Shown: positions 18,210 to 27,722, counted from the stretch's first letter. The stretch is DNA of 64,000 nucleotides from HGM04593 sp045644465 (GCA_045644465.1 JAZRGV010000019.1:7132-71131), one strand, 5' to 3'. The notes: a model not told the origin generated them from the sequence alone. Program-made: numbers and translations.

Positions 18210-19691
18210 ATGAAAAAGATTATTACAACTATTGCGTTGTCTGCAATTGCATTCACATCATTTGCAGGAGGACTATTGACAAACACAAACCAGAGTGCAT
18301 CGTTCGTGCGCAACCCTGCACGTTATGCATCTCTCGAGACTGATGCTATCTACTTTAACCCTGCAGGAACAGCCTTCTTTGAGAAAGGTTGGAGAATTTC
18401 TGCAAACTGGCAGATGGTGTGGCAGAACCGCGACATCACAAGCCACATTGACAACAAACAATACGGTGCTAAAATATATGTACCCGTAATGCCTTCCTTG
18501 CTTGCATCTTATTCAACAGGCAAATGGAGCTTCAGCGGATTCTTCGGCATCCCTGGTGGTGGCGGTAACTGCAGTTTCGACAATGGTTTGCCAATGTTCA
18601 ATCAGCTCGGAAACGGTTTTAAGGATTTGTTGCCAATTGTATCAGGAGCGCAGGCTACAGGCGACGCATACTCAGCATTCCAATCCACACAGTATGTATT
18701 CGGTCTTCAGTTAGGTGCTGCATACAGAATACTTGACAACCTTTCGGCATACGTTGGTGTACGCGGTAATTACACAAGTGCGTCATACAATGGAGCTATC
18801 AATTTTGACGCAATGAGTACAAATGGCGCAACAAAGGTTTCTCCTCTGTCACTTGACCTTACACAGAAAGGCATATCAGTTACTCCGATAATCGGTATTG
18901 ATTACAAGGTTGGTAACTTCAACTTTGCTGCAAAATATGAGTTCCGCGCTGTAACAAATCTCAAGAATAACACCAAGCACCTTGGTATCTTTGGTGAAAA
19001 CTACAATAAGAGTGTTGCAAAAGCCGGAGAGAATATCGGAGCAAAGGTATATCAGGCTGCATACCAGCAGGCATACCAAGCTACATATGATGCATATATT
19101 GCACAAGGCGCACCTACCGAGATGGCAGAACAGAACGCAGCTGCGAATGCTACAAATATAGCAACACAGACTGCTGCACAAGTAGCCGGTGAAGCCGGTG
19201 GCAAATTGGGTATGCTCTCAACACTCGAGGACAGCAAGACACTCAGAAACGACACCCCAAGCTCATTGTCATTGGGTGCATCATGGAAAGCTACATCTTG
19301 GTTGCAGGCTATGGTGAGCGCAAACTATTACTTTGACAAGAAAGCCACAGTGGAGTCTCTTCTTGGCGGTGCGAACAACAACAAAAACCTTGCACACAAT
19401 ACATACGAGATTGCTGCTGGCCTTGAATTTAACGTAACAAAGAACCTTTTGCTCTCTGCCGGCGTACAATACACAGATTTTGGTATTACAAATGAATATA
19501 CAAGCGACCTCAATTTTGTAAATGATTCATTCATGACAGGCTTCGGAGGTAAGTACAGCATCAATGAGCATTGGGATATAAACGCCGGTTTCTGCTTTGC
19601 AGTATATAAGAAAGACAAGAATGTTTTGAAAGCTACAACATACGAACGCGATACATACAACGCTACAATCGGTGTTGACTTCAAGTTCTAA
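18210..19691 (+). CDS. OmpP1/FadL-family outer membrane protein
   Basis: This 493-residue protein has a signal peptide MKKIITTIALSAIAFTSFAG and then the FadL-like start GLLTNTNQSASFVRNPARYA, with TDAIYFNPAGTAF matching the family's N-A-x-x-x-NPAG hatch region. The rest is beta-barrel-like and ends in an aromatic residue (ATIGVDFKF). Members carry long-chain fatty acids or other hydrophobic compounds across the outer membrane. An Ala/Gln-rich helical insert (about 290-345) is unusual for a barrel loop. I start at the ATG at 18210 because it gives the signal peptide; an upstream in-frame start falls inside the promoter palindrome. Confidence 0.88.
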   Translation: MKKIITTIALSAIAFTSFAGGLLTNTNQSASFVRNPARYASLETDAIYFNPAGTAFFEKGWRISANWQMVWQNRDITSHIDNKQYGAKIYVPVMPSLLASYSTGKWSFSGFFGIPGGGGNCSFDNGLPMFNQLGNGFKDLLPIVSGAQATGDAYSAFQSTQYVFGLQLGAAYRILDNLSAYVGVRGNYTSASYNGAINFDAMSTNGATKVSPLSLDLTQKGISVTPIIGIDYKVGNFNFAAKYEFRAVTNLKNNTKHLGIFGENYNKSVAKAGENIGAKVYQAAYQQAYQATYDAYIAQGAPTEMAEQNAAANATNIATQTAAQVAGEAGGKLGMLSTLEDSKTLRNDTPSSLSLGASWKATSWLQAMVSANYYFDKKATVESLLGGANNNKNLAHNTYEIAAGLEFNVTKNLLLSAGVQYTDFGITNEYTSDLNFVNDSFMTGFGGKYSINEHWDINAGFCFAVYKKDKNVLKATTYERDTYNATIGVDFKF

Positions 19692-19704
19692 AATCATTAA
19701 AAGA

Positions 19705-19750
19705 TACAATAAAAAAATCCTTAGAATATTCTAAGGATTTTTTTATTGTA
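19705..19750. terminator. Bidirectional terminator, 46-bp perfect palindrome
   Basis: The two 23-nt halves (19705-19727, 19728-19750) are exact complements, with a GC-containing core and A/T tracts that give a U-run in both directions. It lies between the convergent ompP1-like gene and the 193-residue orphan. Confidence 0.9.
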
Positions 19751-19761
19751 TTGCAATATTC

Positions 19762-20343
19762 TCAACAAGTAGCCATTCCACCCGGCATTGTTGGTATATT
19801 TACCTGCTCAAACTTATATCCAAGACGTTTAAGTTCAATGGCTGCACCAATCTTGAACATAACTTTTACTACACGTGCATACACATGGAATGCCATAGGT
19901 GACTGCGGTTCTATTCTTTCGCGTCGTATCAAGGTTAACGCCGTTTCTCCCAAGCGACGCATCATCTCCTCAATTTTCTTTGCTTCCTGCGACTCAAGAT
20001 GAAAACCTATAATATCGCGCACAATATGCTCATCCATATCATCAAAACCCTGCTCGCCATAGTACGATTTATATTCGTCATTCCTGTGAGAAGCCCAATC
20101 GCCATCCCACTGACATGCTACAGCCATACCGAGATATGCAGCCCAAGCGATAGCCACTGTAGGGTAATCGGCTATATTAGGAACTGCATCGGCCATATAT
20201 TCGGGAGCCAATACATTCCATCGTGCATCAATATCATCGGTAGCCAACAACGTTCCGTCGAGAACGGCGTATTGTTTACACAACCTGAGCAATTCGTCAG
20301 TTATACGACTCTCAAAATTCTCAAGATATACCTTATTTACCAT
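19762..20343 (-). CDS. Conserved-looking hypothetical protein
   Basis: This 193-residue soluble protein starts MVNKVYLENFESRITDELL, is mostly helical and ends with Cys. I do not recognise the family. It has no signal peptide or membrane segment. Notable stretches are AWAAYLGMAVACQWDGDW, which looks like an amphipathic helix with aromatic residues, and a C-terminal MPGGMATC. It lies 6 bp downstream of a NifX-like gene in the same direction, so the two are probably co-transcribed with ribE. Confidence 0.7.
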   Translation of the reverse strand: MVNKVYLENFESRITDELLRLCKQYAVLDGTLLATDDIDARWNVLAPEYMADAVPNIADYPTVAIAWAAYLGMAVACQWDGDWASHRNDEYKSYYGEQGFDDMDEHIVRDIIGFHLESQEAKKIEEMMRRLGETALTLIRRERIEPQSPMAFHVYARVVKVMFKIGAAIELKRLGYKFEQVNIPTMPGGMATC

Positions 20344-20349
20344 AATTCA

Positions 20350-20703
20350 TTAATGATTTCCACATTCGTGGTGATTGCACAACTCACCATTATCAACAAT
20401 GTTGCCTGCAATATATTCCTTTACTAGGTTATCTATATCTCCGCTACAACCACGAACAACAGTTATATCATTACTCTCCAATACATTCTTCGCTCCTGCG
20501 CCTATATTACCGGCAAGCATCACCTGCACACCTTTTTGACGCAACACAAAGACAATGCCCGATTTACATCCACATCCCTGGGGTGAAGGTAGTATCTCTT
20601 TCATTTTCACCTCACCATCGTTAACAGTAAAAATTGTATAGTGGTCGCAGTGGCCAAAATGATTATCCACCACTCCATTTCGCGTAGGAACAGCAATCTT
20701 CAT
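20350..20703 (-). CDS. NifX/NifB-C-terminal-like (dinitrogenase cofactor family) protein
   Basis: This 117-residue protein begins MKIAVPTRNGVVDNHFGHC and has the conserved SPQGCGCKSG and RGCSGD segments of the dinitrogenase iron-molybdenum cofactor (NifX/NafY/MTH1175) family. Stand-alone members in non-fixing bacteria are thought to bind Fe-S or metal clusters. The C-terminus is His/Cys rich (CNHHECGNH), which suggests metal binding. No nitrogen-fixation genes are present in the window. It is 5 bp downstream of ribE and upstream of the orphan at 19762. Confidence 0.82.
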   Translation of the reverse strand: MKIAVPTRNGVVDNHFGHCDHYTIFTVNDGEVKMKEILPSPQGCGCKSGIVFVLRQKGVQVMLAGNIGAGAKNVLESNDITVVRGCSGDIDNLVKEYIAGNIVDNGELCNHHECGNH

Positions 20704-20708
20704 ACAAC

Positions 20709-21308
20709 TTATCTCTTTATTATTCTTGCAATATACTTACCAATGATGTCAAACTCAATATTCACCTTTGTACCAACCTTAATTGTGTGGAAATTTGTAT
20801 GCTCGTAAGTATAAGGAATTATTGCCACAGAAAAAGAATCATCAGTAGGCTCACACACTGTCAGACTCACACCATTCACGGTTACAGAACCTTTGTCAAC
20901 AGTCATATAGCCTTTTACCGCCATCTCATCATCCTTCTTATATCGAAAAGTATAATACCAACTGCCATCGGCATCGCGCACCGACACACACTCTGCAGTT
21001 TCATCAACATGCCCCTGTACAATATGACCATCCAATCGACCGTTCATCATCATACTGCGCTCTACGTTCACTTTGTCGCCAACTTGTAAAAGGCCAATAT
21101 TCGAACGTTCCAATGTTTCAGTCATGGCTGTAACAGTATATTCATCACCTGTAATATCCACAACAGTCAAACACACACCATTGTGTGACACACTCTGGTC
21201 TATCTTAAGTTCATCAACGAATGAACATGTCAAAGTCAAATGCAAATTTCCCTGCTCGCGCACCAAACGGCGCACAGTGGCAAATTCTTCTACAATACCT
21301 GAAAACAT
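20709..21308 (-). CDS. ribE: Riboflavin synthase, alpha chain
   Basis: This 199-residue protein begins MFSGIVEEFATV and contains two lumazine-binding repeats. Each repeat has the S..G..LTV pattern: VSHNGVCLTVVDI in the first, VTVNGVSLTVCEP in the second. It dismutates two 6,7-dimethyl-8-ribityllumazine molecules to riboflavin. It heads a short minus-strand unit with the NifX-like and orphan genes. Other rib genes are not nearby. Confidence 0.94.
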   Translation of the reverse strand: MFSGIVEEFATVRRLVREQGNLHLTLTCSFVDELKIDQSVSHNGVCLTVVDITGDEYTVTAMTETLERSNIGLLQVGDKVNVERSMMMNGRLDGHIVQGHVDETAECVSVRDADGSWYYTFRYKKDDEMAVKGYMTVDKGSVTVNGVSLTVCEPTDDSFSVAIIPYTYEHTNFHTIKVGTKVNIEFDIIGKYIARIIKR

Positions 21309-21415
21309 AATGTATCTTATTTCAAATTATTACTTTTTTTTGGAATACTTCTGCGAAGTTAATCATTTACCCCCATTTCACAAAACAGATAACGGCTATA
21401 GATATATGCAGAAGG

Positions 21416-23134
21416 CTACTCTTTATTCGTCAAATAGATGTCGGAAAGCGGAAGAAGTACCATTACATCAAGCAGAGCCAGCATAAGTACAGCACCGAAT
21501 GCACCAATCGTAAGAGCCATTGCCAACGCATACAAGAATGAGAATGCATGAAGAAGTATTAAGGAAACAGCAATCAACATCCATACCTTAAGTTTGGTCA
21601 ACTTATACAGAGCCATAGCTAAAACAGAAGCAAAAAGAGGTATAAAGAACATCAGATTCTCCTTGATGGATGCCAGCAATGCGATGCTTAAGATCATCAT
21701 AAGGAACAGTGTTCCATATAGTCTGTTTGTAGCATTTACCAATACAGAAGATGTTGCAGCATTTGCACGGAGCGAACCAGCTGAAGCGCAAAACATTCTG
21801 TTGCGTTTACGTATATATAGAATAACAGCCAACAACACCAAAACAACAACCGCCAGCACCATGGCAACGTTATCGAACATAACACCCATCACCACTCCAA
21901 AAGGTTTGAACTGAGCACCTGCAATAACACAGCATATATAAGCTACAAGTTCACCGGCAACAAGTGCAGAGAGCGCCAATGCAAGAGTTTTGGCAGCCCC
22001 AAGCAATACATTACCTATATTGGCACGCTTACGCAAAATATCAATCACAAGTACAATTACAAAGAGAATAAATATCACAACATTCAGCAACACATACTCC
22101 GTTGCAGTGAAATTAAAGAGTCCCAACAATGGCAATGTAAAGTTTATGGTATCAGAATCCGATTTCAAAGCATTGATATCGGAATACTGTTCATCTGTCA
22201 GATATTTATGTACTACAGGCACTGCCTGAGCGCCATAGTGCTGTATTGACTTTGCATTTACGTTAGAGAAATTATCAAGATGAGTATGGTAATGGTTTAT
22301 ATCAGAAATTGTCGAGAAATTCAAACCCGGAATCTCATCCTTCACAACTGTAAAATCGGTATAATTTGGCATAAACTGATATACAACTGTTGTGAGTGAA
22401 TAGGTAAAAGGATATTCTGCGGCCGACTGATACAGTTCCATTACTTTCTCGTTGCCCGGAGACGTTTCAAACAACAATGCCGGACCAAACGGACCTCTCG
22501 CCTCGAAATTCATCATAAGACCCACATCCTCGAATTGTTCACGATTGTGTTTCCACATAACCTTCATACCCATCATACCGGCCTCCTCGGCATCTGTAAA
22601 AAGCACCTTGACACCCTGTTTCCAATCCTTGCGATATTTCAAAGCCTGGCTTACAGTCTCAAGTATCACACCAATACCATAGCCATCGTCGGCTGCACCA
22701 TACGACCACACGGTATCACCTTTAGTAAAAGGTTGTGAAAATCGGGAATCGTAATGAGCCACCAAGAGCAATGAAGGATTAGCGGCCTCTTTCTGCTCGG
22801 GAGCAAAGGTTGCAAGGATATTTGTTGCATCAAAGGTATATTTCACATGTTTCTTTTCAGGACCCGTCAAATCCTTATATTCGAAAAGCATTACAGTATC
22901 TGCACCAAGTTGTTCCAGCCTTGACACAAGATAGTTACGTACTTCGGTTCTCTCTTTGGGGTTTGCCACGGAGTGCAAATCACGCGATACAACTCTGATA
23001 TCCTCTATAACACGTTCTGCAGAGAATGATAAAGAATCGGCAGGTTTCGCCTTTGGACGGCTTCCTAATCCAAAAGCCACTAATCCCACTAACAAAACAA
23101 CTGCCACAAGCAGATAAATTCTAACTTTATTCAT
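21416..23134 (-). CDS. M28-family zinc peptidase with multi-pass membrane domain
   Basis: This 572-residue protein has an N-terminal membrane segment (YLLVAVVLLVGLVAFGLG), a periplasmic M28 aminopeptidase domain (about 40-310) and then about eight transmembrane helices. Zinc-site motifs are visible: VAHYDSRF, GAADDGYGIGVILE, FTDAEEAGMMG and the late HYHTHLDN. M28 peptidases release N-terminal residues from peptides. The fusion to a polytopic membrane tail resembles the ER-resident Fxna type of M28. I start at the ATG at 23134; an alternative two codons upstream is possible. Divergent from fabG. Confidence 0.85.
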   Translation of the reverse strand: MNKVRIYLLVAVVLLVGLVAFGLGSRPKAKPADSLSFSAERVIEDIRVVSRDLHSVANPKERTEVRNYLVSRLEQLGADTVMLFEYKDLTGPEKKHVKYTFDATNILATFAPEQKEAANPSLLLVAHYDSRFSQPFTKGDTVWSYGAADDGYGIGVILETVSQALKYRKDWKQGVKVLFTDAEEAGMMGMKVMWKHNREQFEDVGLMMNFEARGPFGPALLFETSPGNEKVMELYQSAAEYPFTYSLTTVVYQFMPNYTDFTVVKDEIPGLNFSTISDINHYHTHLDNFSNVNAKSIQHYGAQAVPVVHKYLTDEQYSDINALKSDSDTINFTLPLLGLFNFTATEYVLLNVVIFILFVIVLVIDILRKRANIGNVLLGAAKTLALALSALVAGELVAYICCVIAGAQFKPFGVVMGVMFDNVAMVLAVVVLVLLAVILYIRKRNRMFCASAGSLRANAATSSVLVNATNRLYGTLFLMMILSIALLASIKENLMFFIPLFASVLAMALYKLTKLKVWMLIAVSLILLHAFSFLYALAMALTIGAFGAVLMLALLDVMVLLPLSDIYLTNKE

Positions 23135-23259
23135 AATCATAATTATTAATAATGTACGAAAATAGTAAAAAAGCGCCAATTTATAAAGTATGTAGTGCTA
23201 TCATAGGGGAAAAAAGAGTTTTTTTGGCTAAAAATGCCGTAATTTAAACTCAAAAAAAC

Positions 23260-23267
23260 TATCTTCG
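23260..23267 (+). promoter_or_regulatory. Candidate -7 box for fabG
   Basis: TATCTTCG matches the same TAnnTTCG variant seen before serC and is 24 nt before the fabG start. The -33 region is not clear. Confidence 0.35.
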
Positions 23268-23290
23268 CACATAATATCAAAAGCAAAAAG

Positions 23291-24037
23291 ATGAAACTAT
23301 TAGAAGGAAAGACAGCTCTTGTTACAGGCGCGACACGAGGCATTGGTCGTGCCATTGCCGTAAAATTTGCACAAGAGGGTGCAAACGTGGCATTCACATA
23401 CCGCCAGATAAACAATAATGCCGAAGAACTTACCAAGGAAATCGAAGCTCTTGGAGTTAAGTGCAAAGGTTATGCAGCCGATGCTGCCGATTTTGCAGCA
23501 ACTGATACTGTAGTCAAAGATATACTTGCCGACTTTGGTCGCATCGACATCCTTGTAAACAACGCAGGTATAACCAAAGACGGACTAATTATGCGCATGA
23601 CCGAAGAGCAATGGGATGCCGTAATAACGACCAATCTTAAATCTGCATTCAATTTCACACGCGCAGTTGTTCCCGTTATGGCAAAGCAGAGAGGCGGAAG
23701 CATAATAAATATGTCGTCGGTTGTTGGCGAAAACGGCAATGCCGGCCAATGTAACTACTCGGCATCCAAGGCAGGAGTTATAGGGCTTGCAAAATCCATA
23801 GCAAAAGAGATGGGCCCACGTGGCATTAGAGCAAACTGCATTGCACCGGGATTCATTGTAACCGACATGACATCGGCCATCCCCGAGGAGATGCGTGCAG
23901 AATGGGCAAAAACTATTCCGCTAAGAAGAGCAGGTACCCCCGAAGATGTAGCAAACGTAGCACTCTTCCTTGCCAGCGACATGTCATCATACGTAAGCGG
24001 CCAGGTAATAAACTGCTGTGGAGCGATGAGTTGCTAA
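23291..24037 (+). CDS. fabG: 3-oxoacyl-ACP reductase
   Basis: This 248-residue short-chain dehydrogenase has the NADPH loop TGATRGIG, NNAG, the catalytic Ser (NMSSVVG) and YSASKAG (Tyr/Lys), and ends SGQVINCCGAMSC. It reduces beta-ketoacyl-ACP in the fatty acid elongation cycle. The gene is monocistronic and bounded by a palindromic terminator that begins at its stop codon. The VINCCGAM ending is close to the usual V.GG.M of FabG, with Cys in place of the first Gly. Confidence 0.93.
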   Translation: MKLLEGKTALVTGATRGIGRAIAVKFAQEGANVAFTYRQINNNAEELTKEIEALGVKCKGYAADAADFAATDTVVKDILADFGRIDILVNNAGITKDGLIMRMTEEQWDAVITTNLKSAFNFTRAVVPVMAKQRGGSIINMSSVVGENGNAGQCNYSASKAGVIGLAKSIAKEMGPRGIRANCIAPGFIVTDMTSAIPEEMRAEWAKTIPLRRAGTPEDVANVALFLASDMSSYVSGQVINCCGAMSC

Positions 24038-24081
24038 CAAAAGAACAAGGACTTGCAAATGCAAGTCCTTGTTCTTTTGTT
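24036..24081. terminator. Bidirectional terminator, fabG / DUF5606-like gene
   Basis: Two perfect 22-nt arms (24036-24057 and 24060-24081) overlap the fabG stop codon. The outer A/T part gives a U-run in either direction, as fits the convergent genes. Confidence 0.88.
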
Positions 24082-24095
24082 ATTGTTGTATTTAT

Positions 24096-24509
24096 TTACT
24101 CTTCAGTCTGTTCCTCTTCAACAGTAAAATCAACAACACCGTTAGAAACGAGAATATTATACCAAGAGAACATCTTCTTTATGTGTGTAAGATATACACG
24201 CTCTCTGTCATAATCAGGCATTATGCCTTCAAAATATTCAACCAACTCTTCAGGAGTAGCCATTTTCATATCGAAAGAGAGAACGCCATTCTCCTTCTCA
24301 TATATTTTTGCAAACACCTCACGCAAAGGAACCTCTTCAGTATCGGTATAGATAGCAATATCATCAAGCATTACAACCTTATCGGTATTATGTACAGGTA
24401 CACGTTTTTTTGTAGCATCAATAATCTCTACGATAATCATGTTACGACCACTTGACAAAAGACGATAAAGACCGGGTTTTCCCGATATAGTAAGAACTCT
24501 TTCGAACAT
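24096..24509 (-). CDS. DUF5606-like small conserved protein
   Basis: This 137-residue acidic protein starts MFERVLTISGKPGLYRLLSS and contains DKVVMLDDIAIYTD. This resembles the Bacteroidota-specific DUF5606 family, whose function is not known. It is cytoplasmic by composition and has an acidic tail. It is the last gene of the nusB-yajC-ybbR-like-coaE run, 59 bp after coaE. Confidence 0.75.
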   Translation of the reverse strand: MFERVLTISGKPGLYRLLSSGRNMIIVEIIDATKKRVPVHNTDKVVMLDDIAIYTDTEEVPLREVFAKIYEKENGVLSFDMKMATPEELVEYFEGIMPDYDRERVYLTHIKKMFSWYNILVSNGVVDFTVEEEQTEE

Positions 24510-24568
24510 AATTTAAAATATTAAGTGTTAGTTTTATTTTGTTTATTAAACTTTGCGAATATAATTTT

Positions 24569-25183
24569 TCAATTCGACACAGCAAAATTTGAAATGTTTT
24601 TTAACTCTTCTACTATTTCCATCACTTGTGGTAACAGTGGCTCATCACCGTCGTTATACAACGAGTAGTCGGCCATAAGCAAAAGATCGTCAGCACCCAT
24701 CTGGTTTTTCATACGACTTTCCACCTGTCCGCGATTCATTCCGCTACGCGCCATTGTACGTCTGATGGCAGTTTCTTTTTCAGCCCATACAACAAGCACT
24801 TTATCAACCGACTCTACAAGCCCCGATTCATAGAGTATTGCCGTTTCAACAGCAACTACCGATGTATTCTGTCTTATAGCCCACGATTCAAAATCGCTTT
24901 TTACCATAGGATGTACAAGAGAATTGACGCGCTCGATATTTTCCTTGTCACTGAATATACGCGAAGCTATATATTGACGATTCAAAGTGCCGTCGTCCTC
25001 GTAGCATTCCTCGCCGAACATACGCTTGAGTTCATTAACTATAAAGCAGTTCTCGGTCATCAAGCGCTTTGCATTGATGTCACAATCATATACCGGTATT
25101 CCCAGCACATTCATCATACGGGAAACAACACTCTTGCCACTGCCAATGCTACCCGTTATTGCAAGTTTTGTTATTCTTTTCAT
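24569..25183 (-). CDS. coaE: Dephospho-CoA kinase
   Basis: This 204-residue P-loop kinase has GSIGSGKS at the N-terminus, the YDCDINAKRL segment and LVHPMVKSDFESW. It phosphorylates the 3'-hydroxyl of dephospho-CoA in the last step of CoA synthesis. Its ATG overlaps the stop of the upstream YbbR-like gene by 4 bases, so translation is coupled. Confidence 0.94.
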   Translation of the reverse strand: MKRITKLAITGSIGSGKSVVSRMMNVLGIPVYDCDINAKRLMTENCFIVNELKRMFGEECYEDDGTLNRQYIASRIFSDKENIERVNSLVHPMVKSDFESWAIRQNTSVVAVETAILYESGLVESVDKVLVVWAEKETAIRRTMARSGMNRGQVESRMKNQMGADDLLLMADYSLYNDGDEPLLPQVMEIVEELKNISNFAVSN

Positions 25184-26121
25184 AGGAGAGCACCAACAAT
25201 TATCTTTGAAGGTTTAAGTTTCACTTCTTTAACCAACGACGACTTTGAGACAAGTTTCAACGGAGCGTAACCTCCAACATTGGATACAACATCTTTATAG
25301 TCCAATTGCACTGTGAAGTCACTTGGACCTATCAATTCGTAGTTAGCTTCAGAGACCTCAAACGATAGTTCAACCTCATTCGGTAACCACAGAGCGTACA
25401 GCGGGCCAGGAAAGTTCACTTGAGTAACCGGTACCTGCACTTTTTTTATCTTTAAAGGCGACACCGATATGTTTACATTCACCATCGACGGTTCCACCGA
25501 CATAAAATCAGCAGTTGCAATATTTACCTGAAAAGTTCTGTCACTTTTAAGATACTTCTTGACAATGTAATCAGTTTCAACATACTCCATTTTTTCAAGT
25601 TCGTCAGGCATTGCCGAAACCATCACCTCTACAGGGTCGATTGTTATATTGGCTATTTCATAATGCTCGGCAGCATCTATCTTGCCATTCAGTTTGACAG
25701 GCAGAAGCTTGCGGCTTTGCATCACTTGTACATACAAAGTATCATCGTGGTACTGCACAATGGAAGTTGTACCCTCCACCACTTCGGCTATCTGCTTTTT
25801 CAACAGAGATACAGGAAGGCTCAATGTACCGCCATGATGCTTGAAGTCCGAGAAATCGACAGTCAAAGAGTGCGACTTGCCTAGTTTATACCTTGCAAGC
25901 ACAGTTCCCCTATCGCTCAACCTTACAAGCACCTCGGTCTCATTGCCATCAATAAGTTCAATACCTTCAGGCACGTTAAGTATAGATACAGAAAATGGAA
26001 TATCGGTCTCGTAATCTTCGTTAAGCACTTGCAACAACCAAAGACAACACGAGACCAATAAGAAGAAAAGGAAAGGCAACAAATTGTTTCCCTTAAGTTT
26101 CTTGAAGAAATCTTTTGTCAA
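25180..26121 (-). CDS. YbbR-domain membrane-anchored protein
   Basis: This 313-residue protein has one N-terminal membrane helix (LLPFLFFLLVSCCLWLL) and then an extracytoplasmic region of repeated beta-rich segments (KKVQVPVTQVNFPG), as in YbbR proteins. In Firmicutes, YbbR/CdaR regulates the diadenylate cyclase CdaA; no cyclase gene is in the window, so that role is not shown here. It lies between yajC and coaE. Confidence 0.78.
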   Translation of the reverse strand: MTKDFFKKLKGNNLLPFLFFLLVSCCLWLLQVLNEDYETDIPFSVSILNVPEGIELIDGNETEVLVRLSDRGTVLARYKLGKSHSLTVDFSDFKHHGGTLSLPVSLLKKQIAEVVEGTTSIVQYHDDTLYVQVMQSRKLLPVKLNGKIDAAEHYEIANITIDPVEVMVSAMPDELEKMEYVETDYIVKKYLKSDRTFQVNIATADFMSVEPSMVNVNISVSPLKIKKVQVPVTQVNFPGPLYALWLPNEVELSFEVSEANYELIGPSDFTVQLDYKDVVSNVGGYAPLKLVSKSSLVKEVKLKPSKIIVGALL

Positions 26122-26151
26122 AATTTCTATTCCTTTAGAATATTACTCTTA

Positions 26152-26472
26152 TCATTTACCTTGCTCTTGCATTGCAGCAGGAGAAGCAAAAACTGTAGAA
26201 ATGTCAACGCGGATATTCACATTGTGAGCAATCTCAAGCACAACAACACCGTCATTAACCTCTTTAATTTTGCCATAGATACCACCGCTTGTTACAACCT
26301 CCACACCAGGCTGAAGACCACGACGGAAATTCTCAATTTCCTTTTGACGTTTACGCTGTGGACGTATCATCATAAAGTAGATAATAGCAATGATAATCAC
26401 AAACATGAATATCGGACTACCCAATATACCTGCAACACCGGCAGGAGCTGCAGCTTCATTCAAAAAAACCAT
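26152..26472 (-). CDS. yajC: Preprotein translocase subunit YajC
   Basis: This 106-residue protein has one membrane helix (PIFMFVIIIAIIYFMMI) followed by the YajC signature RPQRKRQKE and VVTSGGIYGKI. YajC accompanies the SecDF complex in protein export. It is 21 bp downstream of nusB and 30 bp upstream of the YbbR-like gene. Confidence 0.93.
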   Translation of the reverse strand: MVFLNEAAAPAGVAGILGSPIFMFVIIIAIIYFMMIRPQRKRQKEIENFRRGLQPGVEVVTSGGIYGKIKEVNDGVVVLEIAHNVNIRVDISTVFASPAAMQEQGK

Positions 26473-26493
26473 AATTCAATTATTTTAAAGTTA

Positions 26494-27417
26494 TTACTTG
26501 TTTATCTTATTTTCCTGACGCAGTTTCTTTGTAATGGTATCAAGCATACCGTTTACAAAAGAGCCACTCTTCACTGTGCTATAATGCTTAGCAATCTCCA
26601 CATATTCGTTCAATGTAACCGAGAGAGGCACATCGTCAAATGTCATAATCTCGGCAAGGGCAACCTGCATTATCACCACATCCATAAATGCCAAGCGCGA
26701 CATATCCCAATTCTTTGAGTTAGAACTCATTAGTTCGCGATACTGTTCGGCGTTGTTCACTGCATTACGGAAAAGTTTTCGTGCAAACTCCATGTCGGCA
26801 ACATCCTTGTACTCAGGAAGCAATTGCTGTGCAGCGCCACAGTTCTCTTCGAAACGTTTGATAGTCTTGAGTACAAAAGAATCTACAATAGACTTGTCAT
26901 CGTTCCAATATAGACTTTGCTCCTCGAGCAGCGCATCGAGTTCTTCATTGTCAAAGATGAATGCCTTGTACAATTTACGCCACAACTCCTTATCCTCCTC
27001 ATAAGAAGATGTCTCTGTTGCCATATACTCTTTATATATATCGCTCTCCTCTATTTCATCGAGCATACGACGTAGCAAATCGGAATTGTCAACCCAATTA
27101 AGCTTGCTTTTCTCGGCAAACTTCACAAGTTGTTCGTTATTTTCGAGTTGTGCAATAAAACGGTTGTTTATAAATTTAAGGTTAGGATTCTTGTCACTTT
27201 CCGTTGGACGTATCTTCATACTGAGGAAAGATATACGGTCGGCAGCATAATGTGTTATTCCAACCATCAGCAACAACATATGGTTATACAAGTCGTATGC
27301 TTTTGAAAGACTGAAGAACACCTCATCTTCGGTAGCCTTGACGGTTTTTCCACTATTTTTGTAATATGCATAAATAATCTGCACAATCTTGAGACGGATA
27401 AGAACTCTATTAATCAT
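26494..27417 (-). CDS. nusB: Transcription antitermination factor NusB, extended form
   Basis: This 307-residue protein is about twice the length of E. coli NusB. The C-terminal 120 residues hold the NusB fold (KLFRNAVNNAEQY, AFMDVVIMQVALAEI, NEYVEIAKHYSTVKSGSFVNGMLD). The N-terminal half begins MINRVLIRLKIVQIIYAYY and is helical; this long form is usual in Bacteroidota. NusB acts with NusE in rRNA antitermination. It is first in the nusB-yajC-ybbR-like-coaE-DUF5606 operon, with a promoter at 27442. Confidence 0.92.
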   Translation of the reverse strand: MINRVLIRLKIVQIIYAYYKNSGKTVKATEDEVFFSLSKAYDLYNHMLLLMVGITHYAADRISFLSMKIRPTESDKNPNLKFINNRFIAQLENNEQLVKFAEKSKLNWVDNSDLLRRMLDEIEESDIYKEYMATETSSYEEDKELWRKLYKAFIFDNEELDALLEEQSLYWNDDKSIVDSFVLKTIKRFEENCGAAQQLLPEYKDVADMEFARKLFRNAVNNAEQYRELMSSNSKNWDMSRLAFMDVVIMQVALAEIMTFDDVPLSVTLNEYVEIAKHYSTVKSGSFVNGMLDTITKKLRQENKINK

Positions 27418-27722
27418 AAAAACGCTTTTTCAGATAATGTGCAAAGTTCGCATTTTATCGCGACACTGACAAGTAAAAAATAAACTTTATTTTTCCAAAT
27501 TCAGCACAAAATAGAACAGCAGGCTATTAAAAAAGTTTTCAAACTCTATAAAAAAGTAGTTAAAAATGAGATAAAGCAAGCAAAATGAACTGAAAAAATA
27601 TTTTTTTGGAACATTTTTGTTGGATTATTAAAAAAATATCATCATATTTGCAGTAAAGCGCGAATAGACACAAGCAGTTGTTTTACAAATGCTAAACAGC
27701 AAACAACAAACAAGTTATTACT
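27418..27722. other. Divergent promoter region nusB / PUR-family gene
   Basis: These 305 bp are very AT rich and gene free. The nusB promoter lies at 27442-27472. On the other strand TTTG (27616-27619) and CATATTTG (27643-27650) are 23 nt apart, a weak candidate for the PUR-family gene. I see no RNA gene. Confidence 0.5.
27442..27472 (-). promoter_or_regulatory. Promoter of the nusB operon
   Basis: On the minus strand TTG (27472-27470) is followed after 20 nt by GAACTTTG (27449-27442), one base from TAnnTTTG. It ends 24 nt before the nusB ATG. Confidence 0.5.

Noticed and set aside
23221..23240. TTGGC...TGCC before fabG considered as a sigma-54 site
   Set aside because: The GG and GC are only 8 nt apart; sigma-54 needs 10.
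27608..27620. TTGGAACATTTTTGTT before the PUR-family gene considered as sigma-54
   Set aside because: Spacing is 9 and the -12 GC is absent.
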